NCBI GenBank assembly: GCA_910589385.1
Contig: CAJUTU010000023.1
Span: 1-59,143 of the forward strand
Source of the DNA: an uncultured Lachnospiraceae bacterium
GTDB taxonomy: Bacteria; Bacillota; Clostridia; Lachnospirales; Lachnospiraceae
Reading direction: 5' to 3'
DNA: 59,143 nt
Numbering within the stretch: position 1 is the first letter of the stretch; each line of letters starts with the position of its first letter. Below the pieces are notes generated by a model. It had not been told where the DNA came from, did not search any database, and worked only from the letters and a program-made list of their open reading frames with translations. Below, piece by piece: positions 36,124 through 45,044 of the stretch. Made by a program: the position numbers and the translations under genes.

Positions 36124-36624
36124 ATGAATGATGCTTTTTATGAACAACTTGTAACCCGGAAAACAAAGCCTGCGGACATTATCCTCCGCATCCTTATCAT
36201 TGTATTTATCGCAGCGGTTGCCGTACTCGGAACCCCGTTCATCGGCTTTCTCGCATTTTTTATCGCTGTAGTTCTGGCAATGCTGGCATATTACTTTGTC
36301 TTCCCACGATTCAATGTGGAATATGAGTATACGCTTTTGAACTATGATATTGATGTTGCTGCCATCTTCAGCAAAGAAAAACGGAAAAACATCACTTCTT
36401 TTGATATCCGTCAGGCAGAAATCATTGCACCTGTTGGGTCTCCCCGGCTGAATTCTTATCATCCCGGTAAAACCCATGATTTTTCCTCTGGCAGTGATTC
36501 CTCAAAAGTCTATGCCATTATGATACCATTGGAGCAGAATACCACTTGCTTCTTGTTGGAACCGGACGAAAAGATGAAAGAGCATATGAAATCCTGGACA
36601 GGAATGAAGTTCTACGAAGACTAG
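36124..36624 (+). CDS. Two-helix membrane protein, DUF6106-like
   Basis: The 166-residue protein starts MNDAFYEQLVTRKTKPAD, followed by two adjacent membrane helices (ILRILIIVFIAAVAVLGTPF and GFLAFFIAVVLAMLAYYFVF, about residues 21-61). The cytosolic domain has FNVEYEYTLLNYDIDVAAIF. The C-terminal half is a soluble beta-rich domain that looks like a PH-like fold. I believe it belongs to a Lachnospiraceae family of unknown function (DUF6106). It follows the PucR-like gene by 3 bp and ends at a large hairpin. Confidence 0.7.
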   Translation: MNDAFYEQLVTRKTKPADIILRILIIVFIAAVAVLGTPFIGFLAFFIAVVLAMLAYYFVFPRFNVEYEYTLLNYDIDVAAIFSKEKRKNITSFDIRQAEIIAPVGSPRLNSYHPGKTHDFSSGSDSSKVYAIMIPLEQNTTCFLLEPDEKMKEHMKSWTGMKFYED

Positions 36625-36629
36625 ACAAT

Positions 36630-36705
36630 AAAAACTGCCGCAAAATAATCTGTACGGATCACATAAATCCGATTCCATGTACAAATTGTTTTACGGCAGT
36701 TTTTA
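36630..36705. terminator. Large two-way terminator
   Basis: AAAACTGCCGCAAAA near 36631 pairs with GTTTTACGGCAGTTTT near 36690-36704, and the stem extends further through TGTAC/GTACA. It contains a smaller hairpin, GGAT...ATCC. It lies between convergent genes and has a T-run on each strand, so it can end both transcripts. Confidence 0.85.
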
Positions 36706-36775
36706 TGATTTATACTCCGAAGTTACAGATTTAACGGCGAAGGTTCCTGAGACAGAATTCCACACTTTGAAACCG

Positions 36776-37504
36776 TCACACATGAACTTGCCCCAATATC
36801 TGACCGATCGGCGCAGCAATGGTCAAATCCGCCTTTACCGCACGCCCTGTCTCGGATTTATTGATTACAGCTAAATATTTTCCTTGGAAATAGTCAATAA
36901 ATCCTGCTGCCGGATAAACCACCAAAGACGTACCGCCGATGAGCAGCATATCCGCATTCCCAATTACCCGGATCGTTCCCTGTATCACATCTGAATCCAG
37001 GCTTTCCTCATATAGCACTACATCGGGCTTAACGAGGCCGCCGCATTTCTCACAACGCGGAACGCCTTCTGATTCCTTTACATATTCCGCACTAAAGGAG
37101 GCATGGCAGTCCATACAATAATTCCGCATAATGCTTCCATGCAGTTCATATACTTTCCTGCTTCCTGCCGCCTGATGAAGCCCATCGATATTCTGTGTCA
37201 CAACAGCAGAAAGCTTTCCTGCCTGCTCCAATTCTGCAAGCTTTAAATGAGCCGGGTTCGGTTTGGCATCCAGGATCATCATTTTCTCTTTATAAAAGTC
37301 ATAGAACGCTTCGGTATGCTGCATAAAAAAGCTATGGCTTACGACCTGCTCCGGCGAATATTTATAAGCCTGATGGTAAATACCATCCGCACTCCTGAAA
37401 TCCGGGATATGACTCTCTGTTGACACCCCTGCGCCGCCGAAAAACACAATGCTGCTGCTCTCGTCAATCATCTTTTGAAGCTCCTCTACTTCCCTCTCAT
37501 ACAT
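36776..37504 (-). CDS. cobB: NAD-dependent protein deacylase, Sir2 family
   Basis: Sirtuins remove acetyl and other acyl groups from lysines using NAD. The 242-residue protein shows the NAD loop GGAGVSTESHIPDFRSADG, TQNIDGLHQAAG, the catalytic histidine in YELHGSI, a zinc ribbon with two CxxC pairs (CMDC and CEKC), and GGTSLVVYPAAG. The Tyr and Arg that mark the desuccinylase subclass are not evident, so deacetylase activity is more likely. It is 74 bp downstream of the HD-domain gene on the same strand. Confidence 0.93.
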   Translation of the reverse strand: MYEREVEELQKMIDESSSIVFFGGAGVSTESHIPDFRSADGIYHQAYKYSPEQVVSHSFFMQHTEAFYDFYKEKMMILDAKPNPAHLKLAELEQAGKLSAVVTQNIDGLHQAAGSRKVYELHGSIMRNYCMDCHASFSAEYVKESEGVPRCEKCGGLVKPDVVLYEESLDSDVIQGTIRVIGNADMLLIGGTSLVVYPAAGFIDYFQGKYLAVINKSETGRAVKADLTIAAPIGQILGQVHV

Positions 37505-37578
37505 AAATCTTCCCTCCTTTTATAAAACCGATCTGCACGGCAATCCGCTGCCCGCTTACCTGTCGTCTTTATTTCATC

Positions 37579-38181
37579 TTATGCGTCTTCCACATGTCCT
37601 TTTTCAATATGCTTTTGTACAATCTTCTGCATACAGTTCCAGATTTCCCCAGATATCTCCTCAATCTTCTCATTACGCTTATAAATCTGCGATTTCTTCA
37701 CACTGTGCTCTGTCCAGCTTCTGCCGTCTGACGCGTCGTTTAAAAGCAGCGGCTGGAAATTGTCTAACAGGTGGGCATACTTTGCATCTACAGTCTCATA
37801 ACCTTCAAATTCCTCCCACAGTTCACGGAAATACTTCCCTTGATCCTCTGGAAGCAATCCAAAGATCCGATCTGCCGCAGCACTCTCTCTGTCTCGCTTC
37901 GTCTCTGCCCCAGCCGCATCATATGCGTATGTATCGCCTGCATCAATCTCCACCAGATCATGGATCAGCACCATCAGCATCACCTTGCTGACATTTACCT
38001 GCTCTTCTGCATATTCCTGAAGAAGATATGCCATCAGCGCAATATGCCATGAATGCTCGGCATCGTTCTCTTTACGGCCTGCATCTGCAAGGTAGGTCTG
38101 ACGGAATATGTTCTTCACCTTATCAATTTCTACAATAAATTGAAGCTGCTTTTCCAGCCTTCTCATCTCTTCTTTTCCCAT
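37579..38181 (-). CDS. HD-domain phosphohydrolase (YfbR-like)
   Basis: The 200-residue protein has the HD metal site: the first His in AEHSWHIALMAYLL, then the HD pair in LIHDLVEIDAGDTYAYD, and a further aspartate in HLLDNFQPLLLND. Relatives (HD_3 type, such as YfbR) dephosphorylate nucleoside 5'-monophosphates. The ATG at 38181 is chosen because GGGGG lies eight bases before it. It precedes the sirtuin gene, with which it may be co-transcribed. Confidence 0.85.
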   Translation of the reverse strand: MGKEEMRRLEKQLQFIVEIDKVKNIFRQTYLADAGRKENDAEHSWHIALMAYLLQEYAEEQVNVSKVMLMVLIHDLVEIDAGDTYAYDAAGAETKRDRESAAADRIFGLLPEDQGKYFRELWEEFEGYETVDAKYAHLLDNFQPLLLNDASDGRSWTEHSVKKSQIYKRNEKIEEISGEIWNCMQKIVQKHIEKGHVEDA

Positions 38182-38236
38182 TTTGTTGTCCCCCATCCTA
38201 AAAGTTAACAAGCTTCCTCTGCATACTATGGCATAT

Positions 38237-38263
38237 AGAAAAAACAGGCTTTTCAGCCTGTTT
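38237..38263 (-). terminator. Terminator of the DUF6465-like gene
   Basis: AAACAGGC and GCCTGTTT form a stem directly after the stop codon on the minus strand, followed by TTTTTTC. Confidence 0.85.
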
Positions 38264-38834
38264 ACAGATCTATCTTACCGCTTGTATCGTCATTCACCAC
38301 ATAATAGGCTGCAGATTCTTCCGGCTTGAGATAAATCTTCACGTCTTTCATGTCGCCAACCTTGTTTTTCAAAACTTTGGTCCACACTTCTTTTACTTTC
38401 TGGAAAATCTCTTTTTCTGTATATTCCTTTCCAGAAAACTGAAGGAACATCTCGGTCTTCACTTCTGCCTTTGAAGCCGCCTTCTTCGCTGCCGGTTTCT
38501 TTTCTGCCGCTGGCTTTTTCGCTGCTGTCTTCTTAGCCGCTGGCTTTTTCTCCTCTTTCACAGTTTCTTCTTTTGCAGGTTCTTCACCAACTAAAACACC
38601 TGCTTTTGTCTCAATTGCTTTCGTGCTGTCTTTTTTTGTTCCAATCGCTTTCTGTGCCGGCTTTGGTTCCACTGTCTTTTTTTCTGTTGTCTTTTCCGCT
38701 GCTGTCTTCTTCTCTGCTGTCTTCGCCTCAGCCGCTTTCTCCTCAGCTTTTTCCACTTTGGCTTCAGTTTCCTTTACTTCTTTTGCAGCCGCACTCTCAA
38801 CCGCTGCTTTTTTTGATTTTGCTCTCGGCGCCAT
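38262..38834 (-). CDS. Lys/Ala/Glu-rich protein with DUF6465-like C-terminal domain
   Basis: Residues 1-130 are low-complexity: Lys, Ala, Glu, Pro and Thr with AAKK-type repeats like those of histone H1-like proteins. The C-terminal 65 residues form a compact domain (FLQFSGKEYTEKEIFQKVKE and then DVKIYLKPEESAAYYVVND), which matches what I know as DUF6465. The function is unknown; the basic tail suggests DNA or RNA binding. It has a strong promoter and its own terminator, and should be expressed alone. Confidence 0.75.
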   Translation of the reverse strand: MAPRAKSKKAAVESAAAKEVKETEAKVEKAEEKAAEAKTAEKKTAAEKTTEKKTVEPKPAQKAIGTKKDSTKAIETKAGVLVGEEPAKEETVKEEKKPAAKKTAAKKPAAEKKPAAKKAASKAEVKTEMFLQFSGKEYTEKEIFQKVKEVWTKVLKNKVGDMKDVKIYLKPEESAAYYVVNDDTSGKIDL

Positions 38835-38908
38835 ACTTGCTCCCTCCTAAAAACACTCACGTATTCAGCTTCTCTATCTCATAGTGATAAACGCTTTATG
38901 ACAGATGT

Positions 38909-38937
38909 ATTATACCTCATTTTTTATGAAAAGTCAA
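38909..38937 (-). promoter_or_regulatory. Promoter of the DUF6465-like gene
   Basis: TTGACT (38932-38937), 17 bp, TATAAT (38909-38914) on the minus strand. Confidence 0.75.
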
Positions 38938-39028
38938 AAAAACTTACTAATCTCTTAAAAAACGTAATATCATCTATAATTCTTTACATTTGTACCTCAA
39001 AAAATGTAATTATTACTATAGACTTTTA

Positions 39029-39898
39029 TCATCTCGTTACGATATTGTACGATTTTACGAAAATGTCCTTTGCACACAATGAAATAATGCCAATTTTTCT
39101 TGAGATGTCCTCAGAAAACCCATAATCATCGCACCGTCCTGCCCACGGTTCCAGACAGACAAAAGGCGCATCTTTCACTGACCAGATACCAAAATTTTCA
39201 AATCCATCACATCGTATGCCTGCATATGGGGTTCCGTCCTTATGGCAGAGCCACGCCTCTTCAATCTGCCCGCCGTCAAAAATCAACGCATCCCTTGCAA
39301 ACATTTCCTCTGTCAATGGACAGGTTCCGTCTGTCAGCTCCAATACGTGTTGAATCTCAGGACGGCCGGTTCCAGTTGCCGGGTCAAGCAAGCTATAAGT
39401 CAAAGCCTCCTTTCCCGGAAACTTCAAAACATAATCTTCCTTCTTCTCGTCTCTTCTGGCAAAGCGGAAAGCCGGATGGCCGCCGATCGTAAAGTACATC
39501 GTCCGTTCATCACAATTTTCTACCCGCCATTCCACTTTCAGTTCCTTCTCTTGAAGCTGATAATAGATGAACAACTTAAACTCATATGGATAGACTTTTT
39601 TTGTCTCATCCGAGGAAGCAAGCATAAACAATGCGTGGCCTGCAGAAGACTCCACACAGTTAAATACCTGGTCTCTTGCAAATCCGTGCTGAGAAGTGGG
39701 GTACAAAGTCCCGTCAATCAAGATTTGGTTCTGATATGTTTTTCCAACGTTCGGGAACAGGACAGGGGAATGACGCTTCCAATAGAGCGGATCCCCCTCC
39801 CAGAGAAGCTCTATGCCTTTCTGTCTGTCAAAAATCCTGATAACTTCCGCACCATCTTCTGCAATTTCCACACACAGAAAATCATTTTCCAACTTCAT
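39029..39898 (-). CDS. Aldose 1-epimerase family protein (LacX-like)
   Basis: The 289-residue beta-sandwich protein has the family's HSPVLFPNVGK and SQHGFARD (with the substrate-binding His), the second His in FTIGGHPAFRF, and the glutamate in LEPWAGRCDDYG. These match galactose mutarotase-like enzymes of the LacX subgroup, which interconvert hexose anomers or act on hexose phosphates. The ATG at 39898 is preceded by GGGGG; the 21 codons upstream in frame are not used. It lies about 125 bp downstream of the trigger-factor-like gene. Confidence 0.88.
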   Translation of the reverse strand: MKLENDFLCVEIAEDGAEVIRIFDRQKGIELLWEGDPLYWKRHSPVLFPNVGKTYQNQILIDGTLYPTSQHGFARDQVFNCVESSAGHALFMLASSDETKKVYPYEFKLFIYYQLQEKELKVEWRVENCDERTMYFTIGGHPAFRFARRDEKKEDYVLKFPGKEALTYSLLDPATGTGRPEIQHVLELTDGTCPLTEEMFARDALIFDGGQIEEAWLCHKDGTPYAGIRCDGFENFGIWSVKDAPFVCLEPWAGRCDDYGFSEDISRKIGIISLCAKDIFVKSYNIVTR

Positions 39899-40024
39899 CA
39901 CCGTATCCCCCTTCGTATTCTTATCTATACAGAGGGCTTGCCGCCGGCAGCCTTTCTGCATACAATAGTATCTAACCCAGTTGGCCCAGATACCCGGTAT
40001 CCATATTCTATAACGGTTTCTGCA

Positions 40025-41125
40025 TCATTCTGACTCACTGTTATCCGCATCAGAAACCTCTGCGTCTGAATATTCTACCTGCACACAGTGATCTACCAGA
40101 TACTCTGCCACTTTCCTCTGGAGGATTGCTTTTTTCAACAAATCTTCCCCTACGTTTTCCTTGAAAGCCTCCACGTCATCGTAGCCCGCATTTTCCGCAT
40201 ACTCTTTCATCTGTTCCTCGTATTCCTTTTCCGATGGCTCCAGCTTCTTTTCCTTTGCTAAAAGGCTGCATGCCAGGTTTGCTTTCACAATCTTCTCCGA
40301 GGACTCCTGAGTCCGCTTTTCAAAATCCTCCATAGTCATGCTCATATATGTACTAAGAAATTCCTCAAATTCCAATCCATATCCGTCCGCCAGCTTTTTA
40401 TAATTATCCTCTGTCGTCTTATACTCCGCTTCCACCTCATCTTCTGGAAATTTCTTCACTTCTGTTTCTTCCAAAAGCGCTTCTAAAGCTGCCGACTGAA
40501 GGGCATTGGTCACCTGTAGTTCACTGTTCTCCTCCATCTGCTTACGGATTTCCTCCTTATACTCTTCCACAGTCTTGGATTCCTCACTGTTTTCCTGCAC
40601 CCATTCATCTGTCAGTTCCGGGAGCTTCATCTCATAGATCGCGTTCAGCGTTATATTAAAAGCAGCAACACTGCCAGCCAGCTCCTGATCACGGTAGTCT
40701 TCCGGGAACTGCACCTGAATGTCAAAATTGTCTCCAATCTCATGCCCCTCGATCTGTTCCTCAAACCCTTTGTAGTCTCCCTCAGCACGTACAAACTGGC
40801 CTGAACCGAGCACAAGCATGACACCGGAAGCGCTTCCGCCGCCAAATTCCACTCCGTTGACAGTCCCTACATAGTCAATATCAACGGTATCTCCGTTCTC
40901 TGCTTCCCTTCCGGTCACCTCTTCCCGTTCCTGGGACAAGGACAACTGGCTGTTGATCGTATAATCCACCGATTCATCTGTTACTTCGGTCTTCTCAACT
41001 TTGGGAATCTCCAGTTTTTTATACTTTTTGATCGTAATGTAATCATCTGACACCTCTGACCCACATCCGGCCAAAGATAAGGCCATCATGCCGCTTAGTA
41101 TCACTGCAGTCCATCTTTTATTCAT
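40025..41125 (-). CDS. Lipoprotein trigger-factor-like peptidyl-prolyl isomerase
   Basis: The 366-residue protein starts with a lipoprotein signal peptide (ILSGMMALSLAGCGSEVSDD; lipid-anchored Cys21), so it acts outside the membrane. An FKBP-type domain follows at about residues 75-165 (NGDTVDIDYVGTVNGVEFGG, then VQFPEDYRDQELAG). The rest is the helical chaperone domain of trigger factor (LPELTDEWVQENSEES to the acidic C-terminus). The ribosome-binding N-terminal domain with its GFRxG loop is missing. It probably helps exported proteins fold, like PrsA. Good GAGGTG site before the start. Confidence 0.88.
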   Translation of the reverse strand: MNKRWTAVILSGMMALSLAGCGSEVSDDYITIKKYKKLEIPKVEKTEVTDESVDYTINSQLSLSQEREEVTGREAENGDTVDIDYVGTVNGVEFGGGSASGVMLVLGSGQFVRAEGDYKGFEEQIEGHEIGDNFDIQVQFPEDYRDQELAGSVAAFNITLNAIYEMKLPELTDEWVQENSEESKTVEEYKEEIRKQMEENSELQVTNALQSAALEALLEETEVKKFPEDEVEAEYKTTEDNYKKLADGYGLEFEEFLSTYMSMTMEDFEKRTQESSEKIVKANLACSLLAKEKKLEPSEKEYEEQMKEYAENAGYDDVEAFKENVGEDLLKKAILQRKVAEYLVDHCVQVEYSDAEVSDADNSESE

Positions 41126-41301
41126 CTCTTCACCTCATAACTCTTACTCGTAACCTTTCAGCCACCGTTGTTTTGTATATCATATGCCGCCAATTTCCAA
41201 AAAATTGATGACCTGCCTGCGCCTCAGCGCAATTTATTATACCACACTTCCTATATGAAAAAAAGTAATTTTTCTATGAACTGCCTGGAAGGGGCCATCT
41301 G

Positions 41302-42777
41302 TCACAGCAGCGGTGAAAGCAGCCTGCTGAATTGTTCTTTTACCCGGATGACCAGTCCCCTCTGATCATATACCTTTCTGGTTACATGAGTGCACTTCAA
41401 CTGATCCGTCTCAAACACTCTTTCCAACCGCTGTACCGTGCGTTCACTGTAGATTACTGCGTTTACTTCAAAGTTGAGGCTGAAACTCCGAATATCCATA
41501 TTGGCCGTCCCCACGCAGGCAACCATGCCGTCTACGCACAATGTCTTTGCATGCAGAAAACCGTTATTATAAACATAGCATCTTGCCCCTGCCTGCACCA
41601 ATTGCCCGACATAAGAATAAGTTGCCCAGTACACAAACGCATGATCCGGCTTGCAGGGCACCATGATCCGCACGTCTACCCCTGAACGGGCGGCAATCAT
41701 CAAGGCATCCAAAATTGATTCATCCGGGATAAAATAAGGGGTCTGGATATATACATGATCCTTCGCACTATGGATCAGCCTCAGATAATTGTCATGAATT
41801 GTTTTTGTCTGGGAGTCTGGCCCACTAGAAATAATCTGTACCGGATCGTGTCCGTTCCTGACATAATCCGGGATCTCAAAAAGCTTATCCTGCAGGAACA
41901 GATTTTCCTTTGCCGCATAATTCCAATCCAGCACAAACCGTACTGCAAGAGAAGTGACCGCCGCGCCTTCAATACACAGATGTGTATCCCTCCAGTAGCC
42001 AAACTTCTTATTATGCCCCAAATATTCCCGCCCCACATTGAATCCGCCTACAAATCCAATCCTGCCGTCAATGACAACTATTTTCCGATGGTTACGGTAA
42101 TTCACACGAAATTGCAATTGGCCAAGCAGTGCCGGAAAAAATTCCGCCACCTGCACCCCGGCTCTTTCCAACCGGTTCCAATCCCGATTGTGCATGGAAC
42201 GGCAGCCCATACTGTCAAACAGAATCCGGACCTCCACTCCTTCTTTTACCTTTTGGATCAGCACCGGTTCAATCTTCTTCCACAGTTCATCATTTCGGAT
42301 AATATAATACTGAATATGAATATAACACCTGGCCTGCTTCATCTCATCGATCAGCGCCCGGAATTTCTCTTTTCCGTCCGTATAGATCCGTACATCATTG
42401 TTGTCTGTCAGCACAGCCTGTCCGGCTCCCAGATTATATAGGATCAGATTTTCAAATCTGCGCATTTCTGGATTTGCCAGCCGGAGCCGTTTTTTAAAAA
42501 TCTTCTCTTCCTGCCGGCGGACAGCGTAATTTAATTCTCCGTCTACCTCCTTTGCCCTGAACATCCGGCTTTTATGATAATCCTGGCCAATGACCAGATA
42601 CAGTACAAATCCAAGAATCGGAATAAAATATAAAATCAAAAGCCAGGTCCACACAGTAAGAGGGGACCTGCGCTGAAAAAATATGATCACCAGCGACAGC
42701 AAAATGTTAATAATCACCAGATGAGCCATAATAAATTGAAAAGAAGAAGCTACTGCCTCCCAGATCATCTCTGCCAT
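41302..42777 (-). CDS. cls: Cardiolipin synthase
   Basis: This 491-residue phospholipase D superfamily enzyme joins two phosphatidylglycerol molecules into cardiolipin at the membrane. Two N-terminal membrane helices (HLVIINILLSLVIIFF and LTVWTWLLILYFIPILGFVL) precede the two catalytic HKD motifs, NHRKIVVIDG and LHAKTLCVDG. Each is followed by the usual Gly-Gly/Asn-rich loop (GFVGGFNVG, GTANMDIRSF). The ATG at 42777 has GGGGGA upstream; an alternative start seven codons earlier does not. It appears monocistronic. Confidence 0.94.
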   Translation of the reverse strand: MAEMIWEAVASSFQFIMAHLVIINILLSLVIIFFQRRSPLTVWTWLLILYFIPILGFVLYLVIGQDYHKSRMFRAKEVDGELNYAVRRQEEKIFKKRLRLANPEMRRFENLILYNLGAGQAVLTDNNDVRIYTDGKEKFRALIDEMKQARCYIHIQYYIIRNDELWKKIEPVLIQKVKEGVEVRILFDSMGCRSMHNRDWNRLERAGVQVAEFFPALLGQLQFRVNYRNHRKIVVIDGRIGFVGGFNVGREYLGHNKKFGYWRDTHLCIEGAAVTSLAVRFVLDWNYAAKENLFLQDKLFEIPDYVRNGHDPVQIISSGPDSQTKTIHDNYLRLIHSAKDHVYIQTPYFIPDESILDALMIAARSGVDVRIMVPCKPDHAFVYWATYSYVGQLVQAGARCYVYNNGFLHAKTLCVDGMVACVGTANMDIRSFSLNFEVNAVIYSERTVQRLERVFETDQLKCTHVTRKVYDQRGLVIRVKEQFSRLLSPLL

Positions 42778-42919
42778 ATTATTCCCCCATATACTCAAAT
42801 ACTTTGCAGATTAAAATATCCGCACACTGTCAATTTCTGATAACGCAAGAATACTTCTAATTTGTACTTTTGTCAAGTTCTCCCTCCACAGCAAAAAAGC
42901 ACTTGTCCGCAATGTCTGC

Positions 42920-42948
42920 TTGCACTTCCCACAAAACAATGTTACAAT
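42920..42948 (+). promoter_or_regulatory. Promoter of the 149-aa membrane protein gene
   Basis: TTGCAC (42920-42925), 17 bp, TACAAT (42943-42948) on the plus strand. Confidence 0.6.
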
Positions 42949-42984
42949 AAACTACGGAAGAAAGAGAAGTCAGGAGGGTTTGCC

Positions 42985-43434
42985 GTGAGCACAGGAACAA
43001 TTGTATTGCTGGTGGTCTTAGCCATCTTAATCGCTGGGACTGTTGCACTCTATTTCTTTGGCAGAAGGATGGAGAAAAAACAGGCTGAGCAGAAAGAGCA
43101 GATGGATGCTGTCGCACAGACAGTCACGATGATGGTAATTGATAAGAAAAAGTTAAAGCTAAAGGATGCCGGTTTCCCCGCCATAGTTGTGGAGAACACG
43201 CCCAAGTATCTTAGACGTTCAAAGGTTCCGGTAGTGAAAGCCAAGATCGGTCCTCAGATCATGACTCTGATGTGTGATGCCGAAGTATTTCCCCTGATCC
43301 CGGTAGGCGGAAAGCCGATCAAGGCCGTCTTAAGCGGTATCTACATAACCAGTGTAAAGGGAATCCGCGGCTCCCTGGAAAAGCCGCAGCCGAAGAAAAA
43401 ATTTATGGACCGGTTTAAAAAAGAAAAAAAATAG
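42985..43434 (+). CDS. Single-pass membrane protein (149 aa), function unknown
   Basis: Translation most likely begins at GTG 42985, with AGGAGGG six bases upstream. An N-terminal membrane helix (TIVLLVVLAILIAGTVALYF) is followed by a charged coiled segment and then a compact cytosolic domain. That domain includes KLKLKDAGFPAIVVENTPKY and KVPVVKAKIGPQIMTLMCD, and a Lys-rich tail ends it. I do not recognise a named family, but the domain looks well formed and the promoter and terminator support expression. It lies divergent to cardiolipin synthase. Confidence 0.75.
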   Translation: MSTGTIVLLVVLAILIAGTVALYFFGRRMEKKQAEQKEQMDAVAQTVTMMVIDKKKLKLKDAGFPAIVVENTPKYLRRSKVPVVKAKIGPQIMTLMCDAEVFPLIPVGGKPIKAVLSGIYITSVKGIRGSLEKPQPKKKFMDRFKKEKK

Positions 43435-43454
43435 CCGAAATTATTGTCGGCTAT
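43430..43454 (+). terminator. First hairpin after the 149-aa gene
   Basis: ATAGCCGA and TCGGCTAT pair around AATTATTG, overlapping the stop codon. No strong T-run follows. Confidence 0.5.
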
Positions 43455-43460
43455 TGCTTC

Positions 43461-43494
43461 AAAAATCCCCTGCAGCAAGCTGCAGGGGATTTTA
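43461..43494. terminator. Second hairpin, two-way terminator
   Basis: AAAATCCCCTGCAGC pairs with GCTGCAGGGGATTTT, a 13- to 15-bp stem with short T-runs on both strands. It lies between convergent genes and serves as a terminator for both. Confidence 0.8.
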
Positions 43495-43538
43495 CTTTAC
43501 TAAATTCCAGAAATCAAAATCTCTTTTTATCCAGTATC

Positions 43539-44009
43539 TTATGACAGGCCTAATGAAAAATCACCGGATGTTCTGGACATAATGTTCATCTTGATCGTAC
43601 AGTCTGCCATTGGCTCATGATTCACATCCAGTTCATAATCCAGAGAAACATCAATATTTTTCTCAGTCACTTTGACTTCCATGCTCTTCGTGCTCACACC
43701 TACCAGCATCTGTCCATAGGGAGTCTGATAATAAGTCAGATTCTTCTTATTCTTTTCAAAAATCATATGTGAATTTGCAATTCCTCGTTTGATGATTTCC
43801 AAGCTGTCATTTCCTGAAATCTTGATCTCGTTTTTTGTAACTCCCGGAGTCCCTTCTGTCAACTCATCATAAACTACATAATGCTTCCCATTGCGGCAAT
43901 AATAACTTGCCGGTGTCACTACTTCTATCGGTTCATTTTCATCCTCCGGCAGATCAGACATTGCATCCTGATGCAGACCGGAAATACTGACCAGTACATC
44001 TTTTGTCAT
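43539..44009 (-). CDS. DUF1934-family beta-barrel protein
   Basis: The 156-residue protein belongs to the DUF1934 (YwiB-like, calycin-like) family. It has MTKDVLVSISGLHQD, then SYYCRNGKHYVVYDE and TPYGQMLVGVST, and ends in a beta-rich DYELDVNHEP. The function is unknown. The ATG at 44009 fits the start of the family; the ribosome binding site GAGGAG lies 13 bases upstream, which is longer than usual. It is the last gene of the dnaE-pfkA-murI cluster. Confidence 0.8.
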   Translation of the reverse strand: MTKDVLVSISGLHQDAMSDLPEDENEPIEVVTPASYYCRNGKHYVVYDELTEGTPGVTKNEIKISGNDSLEIIKRGIANSHMIFEKNKKNLTYYQTPYGQMLVGVSTKSMEVKVTEKNIDVSLDYELDVNHEPMADCTIKMNIMSRTSGDFSLGLS

Positions 44010-44092
44010 GTTATCAAATACACTCCTCACCCGGATAAACCGGAAAATCAGCCATCGTACCAAAATGGAAAAACCGGGACTTTCCTGCTCCC

Positions 44093-44920
44093 CTAAAATC
44101 CTTCTATGTTCACCACATTTGTCTCCGGCACATCAAACGGCATCACTGTATTAGCAAACTGCCGGAATTTTTCCGCCGTATCACTGACATAGAACTCATA
44201 TCGGCTGGCAGAGCCTTCTGCCCGGTCATTGTCCATTCCCTGCTCCTTAAGAAGCTTTTTCAGATCCATAGCCGTCTCATATGCCGGATTGACGATCTGG
44301 ATGTCCTCACCCATATAGGCTCGGATCTTCGAGCGTAAAAGCGGATAATGCGTGCAGCCTAATATCATAGCGTCTATATCGGTTGCCCGCAGAGGTTCCA
44401 GATAATATTCGATAACCTCCCGCGTTACTACATGTTCCTTAAAGCCCTCTTCCACCAGAGGTACAAACAACGGACATGCTTTCTCGATCACTTGGATCCC
44501 TGGATCCATCTCCTGAATGATCTTGGTATACATGCCGCTGCGCACAGTAGCATCCGTCCCTACAACGCCGATCTTCTGATTCTGTGTGGCTTTCACCGCC
44601 GCCCGGGCACCTGGAAAAACGACCCCCAAAATAGGGACATCGAATTCACCCCGGACAGTGTCAAGCGCAAGTGCACTTGCCGTATTACAGGCAATAACGA
44701 TTGCTTTCACCTGCTTTGTCTTCAGAAAACGGATGATCTGCTCCGAAAAACGTATGATCGTCTTTTGAGACTTGCTGCCGTAAGGAACCCGTGCAGTATC
44801 TCCAAAATATACAATATTTTCATCCGGCAGCTGCCGGATGATCTCACGTACAACGGTAAGCCCGCCTACTCCGGAATCAAACACGCCGACCGGCGCCTCT
44901 TTTTTACGCTCCATACTCAC
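44093..44920 (-). CDS. murI: Glutamate racemase
   Basis: This enzyme makes D-glutamate for the peptidoglycan stem peptide. The 275-residue protein has FDSGVGGLTVVREI, YFGDTARVPYG, the first catalytic cysteine in VIACNTASALA and the second in ILGCTHYPLL, with the paired acidic residue in the first motif. The frame begins with GTG at 44920; an ATG two codons later is an alternative. It lies between pfkA and the DUF1934 gene on the same strand. Confidence 0.95.
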   Translation of the reverse strand: MSMERKKEAPVGVFDSGVGGLTVVREIIRQLPDENIVYFGDTARVPYGSKSQKTIIRFSEQIIRFLKTKQVKAIVIACNTASALALDTVRGEFDVPILGVVFPGARAAVKATQNQKIGVVGTDATVRSGMYTKIIQEMDPGIQVIEKACPLFVPLVEEGFKEHVVTREVIEYYLEPLRATDIDAMILGCTHYPLLRSKIRAYMGEDIQIVNPAYETAMDLKKLLKEQGMDNDRAEGSASRYEFYVSDTAEKFRQFANTVMPFDVPETNVVNIEGF

Positions 44921-45044
44921 TTGTTATCCATTTCCATGTATTTATGTACCGTTAGGGATTACCCTTTCATCTAAATCCCGAGAGCCTGCACCGCACTCAA
45001 CAAATATCCCTGCAGCAGGCTTCCCGAAATCAGACTCAGAAAGA

